NCBI RefSeq assembly: GCF_051106095.1
Contig: NC_135791.1
Location: 7,175,001-7,239,000, forward strand
Length of the DNA stretch: 64,000 nt
Reading direction: 5' to 3'
From: Pogona vitticeps
Lineage: Eukaryota; Chordata; Lepidosauria; Squamata; Agamidae
Made by a program: the position numbers and the translations under genes. The notes beneath the pieces are model-generated. The model worked only from the letters and a program-made list of their open reading frames with translations. It was not told the DNA's origin and ran no database searches. This document shows positions 36,243 through 46,300 of the stretch, in pieces. The stretch's first letter is position 1; every line of letters starts with the position of its first letter.

Positions 36243-36705
36243 GTAATAGGGCTTCTCATGTTGGCTCGGGCATGTCATGAGAATGGCTGATGGTTGGATT
36301 CCAAAAGATCTCCTGTATGGAGAATTAGTGCAGGGAAATCGCCCCAGAGGGCAGACCACAGCTGCAATACAAGGAGATCTGCAAGCAGGATCTGAAGGCC
36401 TTAGGAATGGACCTCAACAGATGGGAAATGCTCACATCTGAGCATTCAGCCTGGAGCCAGGTGGTACAGCATGGCCTCTCCCAATTAGAAGAGACCCTTG
36501 TCCAGCAGGCCGAGGCAAAGAGGCAGTCCCGAAACCAGCAAGATCAGGGAGCTGGACAGGGGACAGATTGTATTTGTCTTCAGTGTGGAAGGGATTGTCA
36601 CTCTCAAATTGCCCTTCTCAGCCACCCTAGACGCTGTTCCAAGACCTCTATTCAGAGCACGTTCCCATCGTCTCACGAGACTGAAGGATGCCTACAGTAA
36701 TAGAT
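36243..36705 (+). mobile_element. Non-LTR LINE ORF2 C-terminal fragment with C2HC-type finger
   Basis: The frames encode YKEICKQDLKALGMDLNRWE and, later, [20 protein letters not shown], a CxxC...H...C finger common at the end of vertebrate LINE proteins of an RTE- or CR1-like clade I cannot settle. It ends CACGAGACTGAAGGATGCCT. A second copy is at 51787-52043. Confidence 0.72.
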
Positions 36706-36756
36706 CTGAAGGTATGTTAGGCATTTGAGGAGTGGTTTTATCATCGGCCCTCCCCA

Positions 36757-36836
36757 ACGTGTTTTCATGAATGTGCAGGCATTTGAACCCAGGTCTCCGA
36801 AGTCTGACTCCAGCACTCTACCCATGACACTACACG
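36757..36836 (-). mobile_element. tRNA-derived SINE head fragment
   Basis: Inverted B-box-like GCATTTGAACCCAGGTCTCC and A-box-like CTCTACCCATGACACTACAC. Too degenerate for a functional tRNA. Confidence 0.6.
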
Positions 36837-36850
36837 GCCACTAGACATGG

Positions 36851-38329
36851 AGAAGAGATTGAGCAGGTCCTATATCATGTGATTATAGATACATGAATAA
36901 AATGTCCTTGATTAGGGATTAGTGAACAAGATCCCAGTGCTGGCTCTTACTTGTTTTGCGTCTAGTGTGCCAGGGCCAATTCAAGACCTATTGTTGCCTG
37001 ATGCAAAATACAGGATCTCCTTCCCCCCCGTGTTCACCAGCTAACCAGACTGTCATGGGCACACTCTTCTAGCTCCCTTGGAAGCTGTGGGCTAACTTAG
37101 AGGGTGCAGGACAGAGCATGTGGCACGTCCCGCATCCATTGTTGTCATAAGACCGTAAAATCAGAATTGAGTTAATGGCACGCAGTTATCTTAATTAAAA
37201 TCTCTCAGCTGGTATCTGCTTTACAGATGAGGAGTATCAGGGCTTTGCACCTGTGCTGCTCTATGTTTTGCTCTGGTGAGCACCCTATTGCAAACAGTGG
37301 GGCTCTACATTTGTGCAAGAAATCAGTGGGTGCCCCTTTGCACCAGCAGCATAAAAAGAGGATCAGAACAGAACAGACTATTCTGGATGCAATGTGCATT
37401 GCAGAGGATGCTAGCCATGCTTTGCATTGGTTCCGCACTGCATAATGGTAAGTGGTGAAATGATTATGGGACAAGATATCCAGTGGATCCTGAAATCAAG
37501 GTCATGGGACTTTTATGAAAAGGAAGTTGTGAATCTGAGGAACCAAACTGGACTTCAGTTTCACTTGACACCAGGACATTAGGTGAAGATCAAAGTTTTT
37601 CTCCCAATGTTGTACAAAATTGTGGATGTGCCCATTGGCTGGTCGAACCATGGGTCTAAACTGACCTCACCAGGTCCTTGTCAACAGATTGCTGGCAAAT
37701 ATATAGCACTGAGTAAGCTTGCCAAACAGGTAAAGGTCTAATTCTTGCGAAGGGGTTTTTATGCTGAATCATTTGTTCTGCACTTCCTGAGCAAAGCTCT
37801 CGTTCACTCTTCTCCCAAAGAAGCAGGCCCCCAAATTCTGCAGAGTAGCCTCTTAATGGTTCCATTTTACAGAGAGAAAAACTGGGGGGGGGGGTCTTCT
37901 CATGATGGCACAGGTGGACCCATGGAAAAAGGCTGGCAGAACGCAAACTGGAAATAGTCTGGGCTAGCTGAGTTAAGGGCAACAGTAGCTGTGGATCCAC
38001 TCAAGGGGCAGCAGAGCAGAAACGGAATCAATGCCTGGAGGAAGGCAGTATTCTCCAATTCAAAACCCTTCCCGTAGGTTGGACTGCAATTTCCCTCATT
38101 CCCCCAGATGTCCAAGCCAGTGAGGAAGATGGGAATTGTAGTCTGACCCATGTGGAAGGGTGCATGTATGGGGGAAAATAGGACAATTAAATTTGGTTCA
38201 GTGTGAGTTTGAAGGTTTTGAACCACTCAGGTTCACAATGAAACAAATTTGTTATTTTTGTTTAATTAACCTCTTCCACTTCTATCCCTTCTCACTTTTC
38301 ATTTCACCAACATGCTGAGACACGCAAAA
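36851..38329. other. Unassigned intergenic sequence
   Basis: No gene recognised. A MIR-like scrap (CATTTTACAGAGAGAAAAAC) is near 37863 and an old MITE scrap at 38070-38150. Confidence 0.4.
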
Positions 38330-39285
38330 ATGGCTGTCCTTCTTATTGGAAAAGGGACTGCCCCAAAGTAGAGGCAGCTCAAAAATGCAAGTAGAGAAGT
38401 TACACATACACACAGGATACGTACAGAAATGTACAATTGGTGTATACAGGGGAAATCAACCAGACTTTATAGATGGATTTGAATTACCTATACTGTATAG
38501 CAGAGAATTAATACTTTTTTGCACACCTAGAAGCAAATAGAGGTGCATATGCACTCCTTATTGCGGGCAAAGAACTAACAGTTGAAGGAGCTGGAAGAGG
38601 AATTTTGATCTGTGAAAGGCATGATAGTTTTAAACATATAAATCTAAATGGTGCACTGCATGTACCAGAAAAGTCAAATAGGCTTATTCCAGAGAGTCAG
38701 GTGACAGATACAGGATGTGAAACGGGAGCTGAAGGAGATCAACATGTAATGACACGTAAAGGAGAAGCATATGTTCTCCATCATCCCAGAATGGAGGACG
38801 AGTAATAATGGGCTACAAGAAGCCAGATTTCGGCCGAATATCAGGAAAAACTTCTTAACTGTTAGAGAGGCACAACAATGGAACCAACAATCTTGGGAGG
38901 CGGTGAGCGCTCCAATGCTGGAGGCATTCAAGGGAAAGTTGGACAACCCTCTGTCGGATCTGCTTTGATTTGGATTCCTGCATTAAGAAGGGGATTGGAC
39001 TTGATGGCCTTATTGGCCCCTTCCAACTCTATGATTCTGTGTTATGGAGCTTCCCCAAGAAAGAGGTTAAAGAAAAAAAAAGACGTCAATGCTGTAACAG
39101 TGGTTAATACAAGGCATCTATGCCATCACAGATTTGGCTACTAAGGAGGCCAGACTAAAAGATCTACAAGTGGGATGGTAGTCAGAGGCATTACAGTTAT
39201 CTCCTGCAAAGCAGAAAACAGGTGTTCATTTTATACAAAGGTGTGCAATGCCACACTAAAGGCAAAGCTGTCGGACCCACTCATT
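38330..39285 (+). mobile_element. Ty1/copia LTR-retrotransposon fossil with nested CR1
   Basis: A broken internal fragment with no LTRs seen. Left of the CR1 (38330-38771) are traces of a gag-type zinc knuckle and a region like the one after the copia protease (NLNGALHVPEKS). Right of it (from about 39045) are words like the GAG-pre-integrase domain (RHLCHHRFGY). The element carries several disabling changes and looks old. Ty1/copia elements are sparse in tetrapods. Confidence 0.6.
38772..39041 (+). mobile_element. CR1 LINE 3' end, nested in the copia fossil
   Basis: CATCATCCCAGAATGGAGGA, AGGAAAAACTTCTTAACTGT and GGGGATTGGACTTGATGGCC are the sauropsid CR1 end, terminating in ATGATTCTGTG. It lies between two parts of the copia fossil, so it is younger. 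Confidence 0.9.
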
Positions 39286-40549
39286 TCTAGGAGAGTGGAA
39301 TTTTTCCTACTCTGCTAACCACTCCAATCTTCAAGGGCACAATCCAGATGTTAACAGTAGCTCGGTGTGGCTTGTTCCGCTAACCCAGGAAAGCTCTCCC
39401 ACCCTCATGCATGAACAGATAGGCTGCAGATAAGCGCAACCCTCCTTAGGCTTCCAGTATCAAGAGGCTGGGCAGAGGTGGACATGAGCCAGCCAGTGTT
39501 GTGCCAGCTCCCACAATTTGTGCTTAAAGGAACAACCTTACTTCAGTCAGAGTCTTAGCTTCATGGGATTTATTTTCTTTCAAAAATTGCTCTGCTGGTG
39601 CCCCACCAAGCCCTCGGCCCGGGGCATCAAAGATGGGGAGATGCCATTTGGCGTTTCTCCCGTTTGAAGTTTGCGTGCTTCAAAACAGTTGAATCATCTG
39701 CGCGTCCAGTGGCAAAGAAGACAAGCCTCCCATCAAAAGGATCATGTGTTGGGCTTTTCTCCCTGGTTGGAACAGGTCCAGGATCAGCTGGGGGGAAAAA
39801 AGGACATCAAAATAGAGCCACACGCATCAGGATGCCTGGAGGATGGGGGTGGGGGATGTACACAGTGTCCTGTGATTAAAAATTGGATGCATAGCACATC
39901 ATAACACCTATACATTTTGTGTGTGCACACAGAGGGTTTGTTCCTCAGCTTCTGTTAGCTGTGCTAGCTAGACATGATGGAAGTTGTAGTCCACATCCGG
40001 ATGGACAGAGGAAGGTCCAGAGTAGCAACTCAGAGATCCCACAGGAACAGATTCACTATCCGGGACTGTCACCCTTGTCTTGTTTTTTTGCCACCAAGCT
40101 GAAGGTGGTGCATGAGGCTCTCTCCCCATTCTCTCTTTGCAACAACCTTGTTAGGTAGGCCACGTTGAGAAAGATGGTGGCAATTGGCTCAAAGGCACCC
40201 ACAAAAATTTAGTAACTCGGAAGGGGGGGAAGAGAAACTTGATCCTGGCTCTTTTAATCACTGTGACACACTCACTCTGCTGGATCAAATCCACCAGTCC
40301 AGCATCCTGCTTTTCCCATAGTGGTGAACCAATACCTCTGGAAATCCACAAGCAGGCAATGAAAGCAATCATCCTCTCCAGTTAGTGTGGATTTTCCTCC
40401 CTCCTCCAGTAACTGACCTTCAGCAGCACAGTTCCTCTGAAACAGCAGCTAGCTGAGAGCCATCGTGATTTAGTATCCTGTCTTTTGTGGATCTGCCTTA
40501 CCTCAATTTAAATCATCCTCTAAACTCTCTCTTCTTAATGGGAACTGGA
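39286..40549. other. Mostly unassigned, with a MIR/L2-like piece
   Basis: CAACAACCTTGTTAGGTAGG with GGCTCAAAGGCACCCAC at 40138-40205 resembles the MIR/L2 shared 3' core. The rest is unrecognised. Confidence 0.4.
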
Positions 40550-40955
40550 TAAAAAGAGGTCAGACTGAAAGAACTGGGCATGTTTAGCCTTGAGAAAAGA
40601 CAACAGAGGGGTGATAGGATAACACTTTTCAAATACTTGAGAGGTTGTTATACAGAGGAGGGGCAGGATCTGTTCTCAATCCTCCCAGAGTGCAGGGCAT
40701 GTAATAATGGGCTCAAATTACAGGAAGCCAGATTTTGGTTAAATATCAGGAAAAATGTCTTAACAGAGCTGTACGACAATGGAACCTATGACCTCGAGAG
40801 GCGGCGAGTGTTCCAACACTGGAGGCATTCCAGAGAAACTTAACCGCCTGGCAAATATCGCTTGATTTGTATTCCTGTGTCGAGCAGGGGGTTGGACTTG
40901 ATGACCTCATAGGCCCCCTTCCAACCTCACTGTTTGATGAGTCTATGATTCTGTG
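40550..40955 (+). mobile_element. CR1 LINE 3' end
   Basis: GGTCAGACTGAAAGAACTGG, GATCTGTTCTCAATCCTCCC and AGGGGGTTGGACTTGATGAC, ending TCTATGATTCTGTGAC. It is moderately diverged and 5'-truncated. Confidence 0.9.
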
Positions 40956-41789
40956 ACACTAGGATGCACTCCAAGTAGATCTTGAGCTGCACCAGTATGA
41001 CTGGACCTACACATCATTTTGCAAAGGCCAAATAGGAAGGCCAAGGGTTTCTACACAAGGAAATATTTGTATACTTACCATTCTTAGCTTTTAAATAGTT
41101 TTTTTTAATGATGCAAGTTACTTAAAGGCAGGAAATAAATAAACAAACAAACAAATACTTTTTTAAAAGCTGAAGGCAAATGCTTTTTTAAAAGCTGAAG
41201 GCAACAGTGGCCTATGTCAGCGCAGACAATGTTCAGCTAGAACCCATGATTTTACTCTCTCTATAAGCCCGTGTTCCTCCATTAGCTGGCCAAAAATCAC
41301 TCAGTGGTTTCCCACCAGGATTAAGAATCTAGTTATCAAAGCCAGTGTGGTAGTATCACGTATCAAAAAAACTGATGGGAGTTCTCGAGATGGCAGTTAA
41401 TGGTTTTGTAGGTTTCCCCATGTGACCCAAGAAAGGTTTTGAGATGTTTAGATGAGCTTCTTGTCTAACAGGTAAGAAGAACCACTTCAAAAGGTGCCCA
41501 GAAAGCCACAGGCCCTGCAAGAAAAATGGAAGAAACAATGCATCTCTCATATACTTCTCCCTCCTACATGCTTCAAATTATGCTCCAGCCTCATGCCCGT
41601 TTATCTTGAAAGCCCACAGCAGGTTGCGAAAAGGAGAGGACCATAAGCTGATAACAAACAAGGAGCGTTAGATCATCTTCAGGGTTGTGGCTATGCAATG
41701 GAAACGATTAAAACGTTTGAGTATTGTAAAGGAATGCAGATGTCTGCAGCATGGCTGTCTTTAAGATTAACATTAAACTGTACATATAT
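40956..41789. other. Unassigned intergenic sequence
   Basis: A 25-base unit (CTTTTTTAAAAGCTGAAGGC) is tandemly duplicated at 41159-41204. No gene is recognised. Confidence 0.45.
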
Positions 41790-42085
41790 CGTTGTTTGTC
41801 GTTTAGTCGTGTCCAACTCTTCGTGACCCCATGGACCAGAGCACACCAGGCTCTCCTATCTTCATGCTGGTCGCTTCAATGACACTGTCCAACCATCTCA
41901 TCCTCTGACGTTCCCTTCTCCTCTTGCCCTCACACTTTCCCAACATCAGGGTCTTTTCCAGGGAGTCTTCTCTTTTCATGAGATGGCCAAAGTACAGTAT
42001 TGGAGCCTCAGCTTCAGGATCTGTCCTTCCAGTGAGCACTCAGGGTTGATGTCCTTCAAAATGGATAGGTTTGTTCTCTTTGCAC
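41790..42085 (-). mobile_element. BovB LINE 3' fragment
   Basis: The minus strand reads HLMKREDSLEKTLMLGKCEG and INPECSLEGQILKLRLQY. The plus strand starts TCGTTGTTTGTCGTTTAGTC. Its 5' side merges into the hairpin at 42068-42163. Confidence 0.92.
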
Positions 42086-42163
42086 TGTACATATATTTTG
42101 CACTACACACACACACGTGTATATATATACATGTGTGTGTGTACAGTGCAAAGAGAACAAACC
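42068..42163. repeat. Hairpin with 23-bp perfect arms and a CA/TA/TG loop
   Basis: GGTTTGTTCTCTTTGCACTG(TAC) at 42068-42090 is the exact inverse of 42141-42163. The spacer holds (CA)n, (TA)n and (TG)n tracts that can also pair. The left arm begins in BovB sequence. Confidence 0.9.
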
Positions 42164-42164
42164 A

Positions 42165-42937
42165 CACACACACACACAAATCCAAAAGTAGAGGAAACCA
42201 GAGGATGCGTTGAACATGACAAATCCCGAAAACCTATGCAGTGTAGTTTTGTATCTGTCCCGCACTCCAGGGGCAGTGTGAAAACAGAATTATCTTGTAA
42301 ACGCAGAGACACAAGGCCAAGACAAGATGGGGAGCTTTGCAATTAAAGCAGAGCTGACTTAAGCAGTAAAAGGCACCTGATTATTCTCTAATTTAGTCTT
42401 TTGCAGTGTCACAAGAGACAACGGGGCTTGCTTTCATTCGGTCACTGGCAGGAAAAATAAACCCAAGCTCCATTTGGATGTTGTTTGCGCAAAGGGAGCT
42501 GCAGTGAAGAAGGCCGCTCTTCAGTGGTAATGCTTCACCACCTTCTAATTCCCCCAAATTGTGAAGCTACTGTCTGTTGTGTTTCCCCCTCACTCATCCA
42601 CCCTGCACACAAGCAATGAATTCCAGTCAGGTCAGATCCAGATAAGATGGCAGCCTTCTAATTAGGTGATAAAATGTTCCTCCAAAGCTGCCAATTCATT
42701 CCAAAATCTCCACCGCCCTTATGTGAATTGACCCGGCCTTGTTCGTTACTCTACCCACCATGACCACCCTTCCTTTCAGACAAGCACATCATAATTCCTG
42801 TTCAGCATCTGATGGCCTTGATGCTTGACTTTCAAGGACGTAGATCAGCTGTCAGCTTAAATCTCTCCTCCAGAGAACAAAAGTTGTCTTTGTCTAGCCA
42901 GCTCTGACTCTCTAACCCAAAAACAAGGGTTGGAAGG
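42165..42937. other. Single-copy-looking sequence, possible conserved noncoding block
   Basis: 42340-42770 lacks recognised repeats and has motif-rich AT/GC balance, including CCAGATAAGATGG and CTAATTAGGTGATAAAATG. Conservation is untested. Confidence 0.3.
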
Positions 42938-43085
42938 TACAATGTATTCTCGAAGGCTTTCACGGCTGGGATCTGATGGCTGTTGTGGGTTTTTCGGGTT
43001 CTTTGGCCGTGTTCTGATGGTTGTTCTTCCTGGTGTTTCGCCAGTCTCTGTGGCCAGCATCTTCAGAGGACTGGAGTAGGAACAC
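42938..43085 (-). mobile_element. Penelope-like 3' fragment, normal order
   Basis: It begins TGTATTCTCGAAGGCTTTCA and runs GGCTGTTGTGGGTTTTTCGG to CAGCATCTTCAGAGGACTGG. It shows the normal order of the family end, unlike the rearranged copies at 12044 and 18319. Confidence 0.68.
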
Positions 43086-43839
43086 CTTTTTGTCCTGAAG
43101 GAAGGCTGGTATGGCTGGAGGATACCTTTATCAGACCACGACAATATCACAAAGTGAAGCTAGCTTTCCATTCCTGCCAGAGTTCTTCTCAGGCCAGGCA
43201 TGACAAAGTTGGAGGCAGTGCAGAAACACACACACACACACACACACAAAAGTTCCAACATCTATAGCCAGATGTGTGGATCAGGTTTCCTTGTCTAAAG
43301 CAAGTTCCAAAATGGGGGCTATAGAGTCCGCTCAGAAGCAGCCAGTTTCAGAGTCCATTTCTGTTGGTGCAGGTAAGAACGCCTCCCTGTCTTCTTCTAA
43401 GTAGGCCCTCCTAGGTAAGTGGGTTCTAGATCATAGAGACGGGACTTGTTCAATTCCCAGGTTTCCATAATTCAGCAACAACTCCTCAGGACAAATTACG
43501 GGAGAAAACTCTGCAAGCTGGCAGGAGACCCAGGAGTCCTTTCATCTCCTGGCCATTCATGTGCCATTTCTCTGAGCAGGAGGACAACCACCTTGTTATA
43601 GTGTGGAAGTTAAAAGATTCATTGGGGCTTGCAAAGTTGCAGGAGCGTGGAGAGTTTGCCAGTCTTAGGGAAACTGAGGGTGGTTTTCTTCCCTCTCGAC
43701 ACAGAAGTGGCAGGTGAACAGCAGAGTGGGGAGAGGCTGCTGTTCCTCTTGTCAATTTGCAGGCTTTCACTCCCATGATGGGTTCTCTGGTGGGTTCTCA
43801 CCAAATTATGGGAGCGGAAGTCCTGGCATGGCCAAAGCT
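43086..43839. other. Unassigned sequence with a (CA)n
   Basis: (CA)n at 43226-43248. No gene recognised. Confidence 0.45.
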
Positions 43840-44026
43840 CCATCCCTACTTGATCAAATCAAACCAGATCTTCCTCTTCTAAAAGCAAGAATGATTAAAC
43901 TGAGACTGTCGTACTTTGGGCACAACACAAAGAGGACTCATTGTAAAAATACAGTCATTCTGGGAAACATTGAAGGCAACGTGAAAGGAGGAAGGCCAAG
44001 ATAAGGAATTGATTGACCCAGTAAAG

Positions 44027-44162
44027 TAGTGGCTCCCAACCTTGAGTCCCCAGATGTTCCTGGACTAAAACTCCCAGAAGTCTTCACCACTAGCTGTGCT
44101 GGCCAGGATTTCTGGGAGCTGTAGTCCAAGAACGTCTGGGGACCCAAGGTTGGAAGTAACTG
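44027..44162. mobile_element. hAT-like MITE inserted in the LINE fragment
   Basis: TAGTGGCTCCCAACCTTGAG to CCAAGGTTGGAAGTAACTG, flanked by CAGTAAAG (44019-44026) and CAGTAAAA (44163-44170), a nearly intact 8-bp duplication. Confidence 0.88.
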
Positions 44163-44249
44163 CAGTAAAAGAAGCAACCGCCTTGAGTTTGCAAGCTGAG
44201 CTGGGCTTCTGACAACAAGAATTTTCCTGGAGGTCCCTCACTCAATATA

Positions 44250-44710
44250 AAGGTTAAGGTTCCCCCCTTGACATTTAGTCCAGTCATGTCCGACTCTAGG
44301 GCGCGGTGGTCATCCCCGTTTCCAAGCCATAGAGCCAGCGTTTGTCCATAGACAAGTTTCCGTGGTCACGTGACCAGCGTGACTAGACATGGAACACCAT
44401 GACCTTCCCACCGAGGTGGTACCTATTTATCTACTCTTATTTTTACATGCTTTCGAACAGCTAGGTTGGCAGGAGCTGGGACAAGTGACGGGCGCTCACT
44501 CCGTTGCGTGGATTCGATCTTACGACAGCTGGTCTTCTGACCTTGCAGCACAGAGGCTTCTGTGGTTTACTTAGGTGTTTTTGGACTGCAACTCTCAGAA
44601 GCCTTCACCACCAGCTGTGCTGGCCGGGGTTTCTGGGAGTTGCAGTTCAGAAACACCTGAGTAACCCAAGGTTAAGAACCACTGGTTTAACCCGTAGCTC
44701 CATCCACGTC
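44250..44710 (-). mobile_element. Sauria SINE inserted in the LINE fragment
   Basis: Inverted tail AAGGTTAAGGTTCCCC, body ACCTATTTATCTACTC and head CGTAGCTCCATCCACG. The target duplication CCTCACTCAATATA lies at 44236 and 44711. A MITE splits its head. Confidence 0.92.
44572..44690. mobile_element. hAT-like MITE inserted in the SINE
   Basis: Inner arms GACTGCAACTCTCAGAAGCC and TTTCTGGGAGTTGCAGTTCA, with right end AAGGTTAAGAACCACTG. The left end is shortened. It separates GCTTCTGTGGTTTA from GTTTAACCCGTAGC of the SINE head. Confidence 0.82.
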
Positions 44711-45115
44711 CCTCACTCAATATAGAGGGTCACAAAAAGCTGGACGGTCCAGAACCGCCTCCTAGTCTTGTTAGCGAAAGAGTTGCCATTTGCTCAGCAC
44801 ACACACACTCCACTCCTACTGCCACTTCCTGTAGAGATTCACACTGGATTTCATTCCAGAGTACAGTGTCAAGGCACCTGGGTGTCAGCTAAGATCCTTT
44901 CCCGGCTCTGCCTAGGGACACCACAGAACAAACCTCACACCTTAACCTCACACCTTCGGGTGTGCAAAGCCTATGATCTCCTGTCACCAAGACTTTGCCC
45001 TTTTTTCCTGCATCAACCTCTGCTCCTAGAAGTGAAGTAGGGCGAGAGAGACATCCACAGGCTGAATGCAGAATGGCAGCCGAGTCAAAACTTGCCATCG
45101 TTCTGCTGCACAAAT

Positions 45116-45252
45116 CGTTGTTATATGCTGTCAAGTTGCTCTTGACGTACGGCAACCCCCTGTATGAGTGATCTCCAAAACATTCTGTGCTCAATAGCCC
45201 TGCTCAGTACTTGAAAACTCAAGCCTGTGGTTTCGTTTTGGGAGTCAATCTA
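45116..45252 (-). mobile_element. L2/SINE-type 3' tail fragment
   Basis: TTATATGCTGTCAAGTTGCT, GAGTGATCTCCAAAACATTC and GAGTCAATCTATCTCGTATT are the inverted form of an old amniote repeat tail. Confidence 0.65.
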
Positions 45253-45544
45253 TCTCGTATTTGGATTGTAGCCCAGTGTGGAGGTGGAGGTGGTCCAAGA
45301 GCTGCCCCACATCACTAACACTTTCCTGTGTGGCCATCGGATGGAGAGAGTTCTACCTCTCACAGATCAGGTCATGTGGCTTTACGAACCTCCCGTACAT
45401 CATAAGCATTGAGCAGGAGGTTGGCCTCAATGGCCTTTACAGGCACCTTCCAAGTGTAAACTATTCTCTGATTCTGGAACAAATTCCACACACCAGAACT
45501 TCTTAAGAAAACAGCAAAGTTCGTCTTTAAGTGAAAATATAAAT

Positions 45545-45550
45545 TTTATT
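45545..45550 (-). terminator. Candidate distal CLIC4 polyadenylation signal (AATAAA)
   Basis: TTTATT on the plus strand is AATAAA on the minus strand. It sits in an A/T-rich stretch and is followed about 50-75 bases downstream by a G/T-rich stretch containing TGGTGTGTGG, as expected of a cleavage/polyadenylation site. Repeats become dense again just beyond it, which fits the end of a transcript. Confidence 0.45.
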
Positions 45551-46172
45551 TTTTTAAAACAATAGCTGCCAGCAGTTTGCTGGTATATCTGTAAAAGATA
45601 TTCCAGAAAAGTGAAAAGATAAGCATATTATAATATGTCATATTGAGACTTCAGATCTCTTGATACAAAAACCAAATTAACTGTCCTGCCCATTCTGGGA
45701 AATTTGCACCGCTTCCCCCCCCCCCCCAATAAAAGGGTTAAGTAGGAATTTGACTGTATCTAAATAATTGTGGTTTCATTACGGGACAAGATCTTCTTCC
45801 ATTAGTCACAGCTGATTGGAAGTGGTTGTTTTTCTCATAAAGCAGCGATTCCACATTGTCTTTGCTGCCAAGGAGCATTTTGACTAAAGAAACATTTCAT
45901 GGGGAAAAAAATCAGACTTTTTCTTGCACATGGGAGGTCTCTAACTTAAGGATTCTACATGGACAGGCTGCTTGTACTGCTCTATAGTGGAAGGTCTAAT
46001 TATCCTGCCCAGAGGATCTCCTGCATCACCCCACTGTGTGTTCAGATTTTTCAACATGAATTGGAATCTTCATCTCTGCTTTGAAATATGCCAAGGGCTT
46101 AAAGCAGTCAACCTTTGACTCTCCGTGATGCCTTTTCTAGCTGCCAATGTCAATAGCAGCCAGCTGCTAAAG

Positions 46173-46300
46173 CAGGAGTGCGCCAAAGGCAACCCTCCAG
46201 ATGTTGGGCTACAACTCCCACCAGCCCTAGATAGCAGAGCTTGGGGGCTGAGAGTTGCAACCCAACAACCCCTGGGGTGGGGGCGCTTTGCCCGCCCTTG
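46173..46300. mobile_element. Old hAT-like MITE in the CLIC4 3'UTR region
   Basis: CCTCCAGATGTTGGGCTACA and GAGAGTTGCAACCCAACAAC are inverted arms. Flanks TGCTAAAG and AATTAAAG may be a worn duplication. A weaker relative lies at 46490-46610. Confidence 0.7.

Larger units (their letters stand above)
43840..44750 (+). mobile_element. LINE ORF2 C-terminal fragment hosting three insertions
   Basis: RMIKLRLSYFGHNTKRTHCK with ILGNIEGNVKGGRPR is the LRYFGH...GRPR-type end of an RTE- or L1-like ORF2. The sequence resumes after the MITE (AAGCAACCGCCTTGAGTTTG) and again after the SINE. The clade is not resolved. Confidence 0.62.

Noticed and set aside
36485-36705. Host C2H2 zinc-finger exon (CLQCGRDCH)
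   Set aside because: The same sequence recurs at 51787-52043 with the same 3' border, as expected of a LINE end and not of a host gene.
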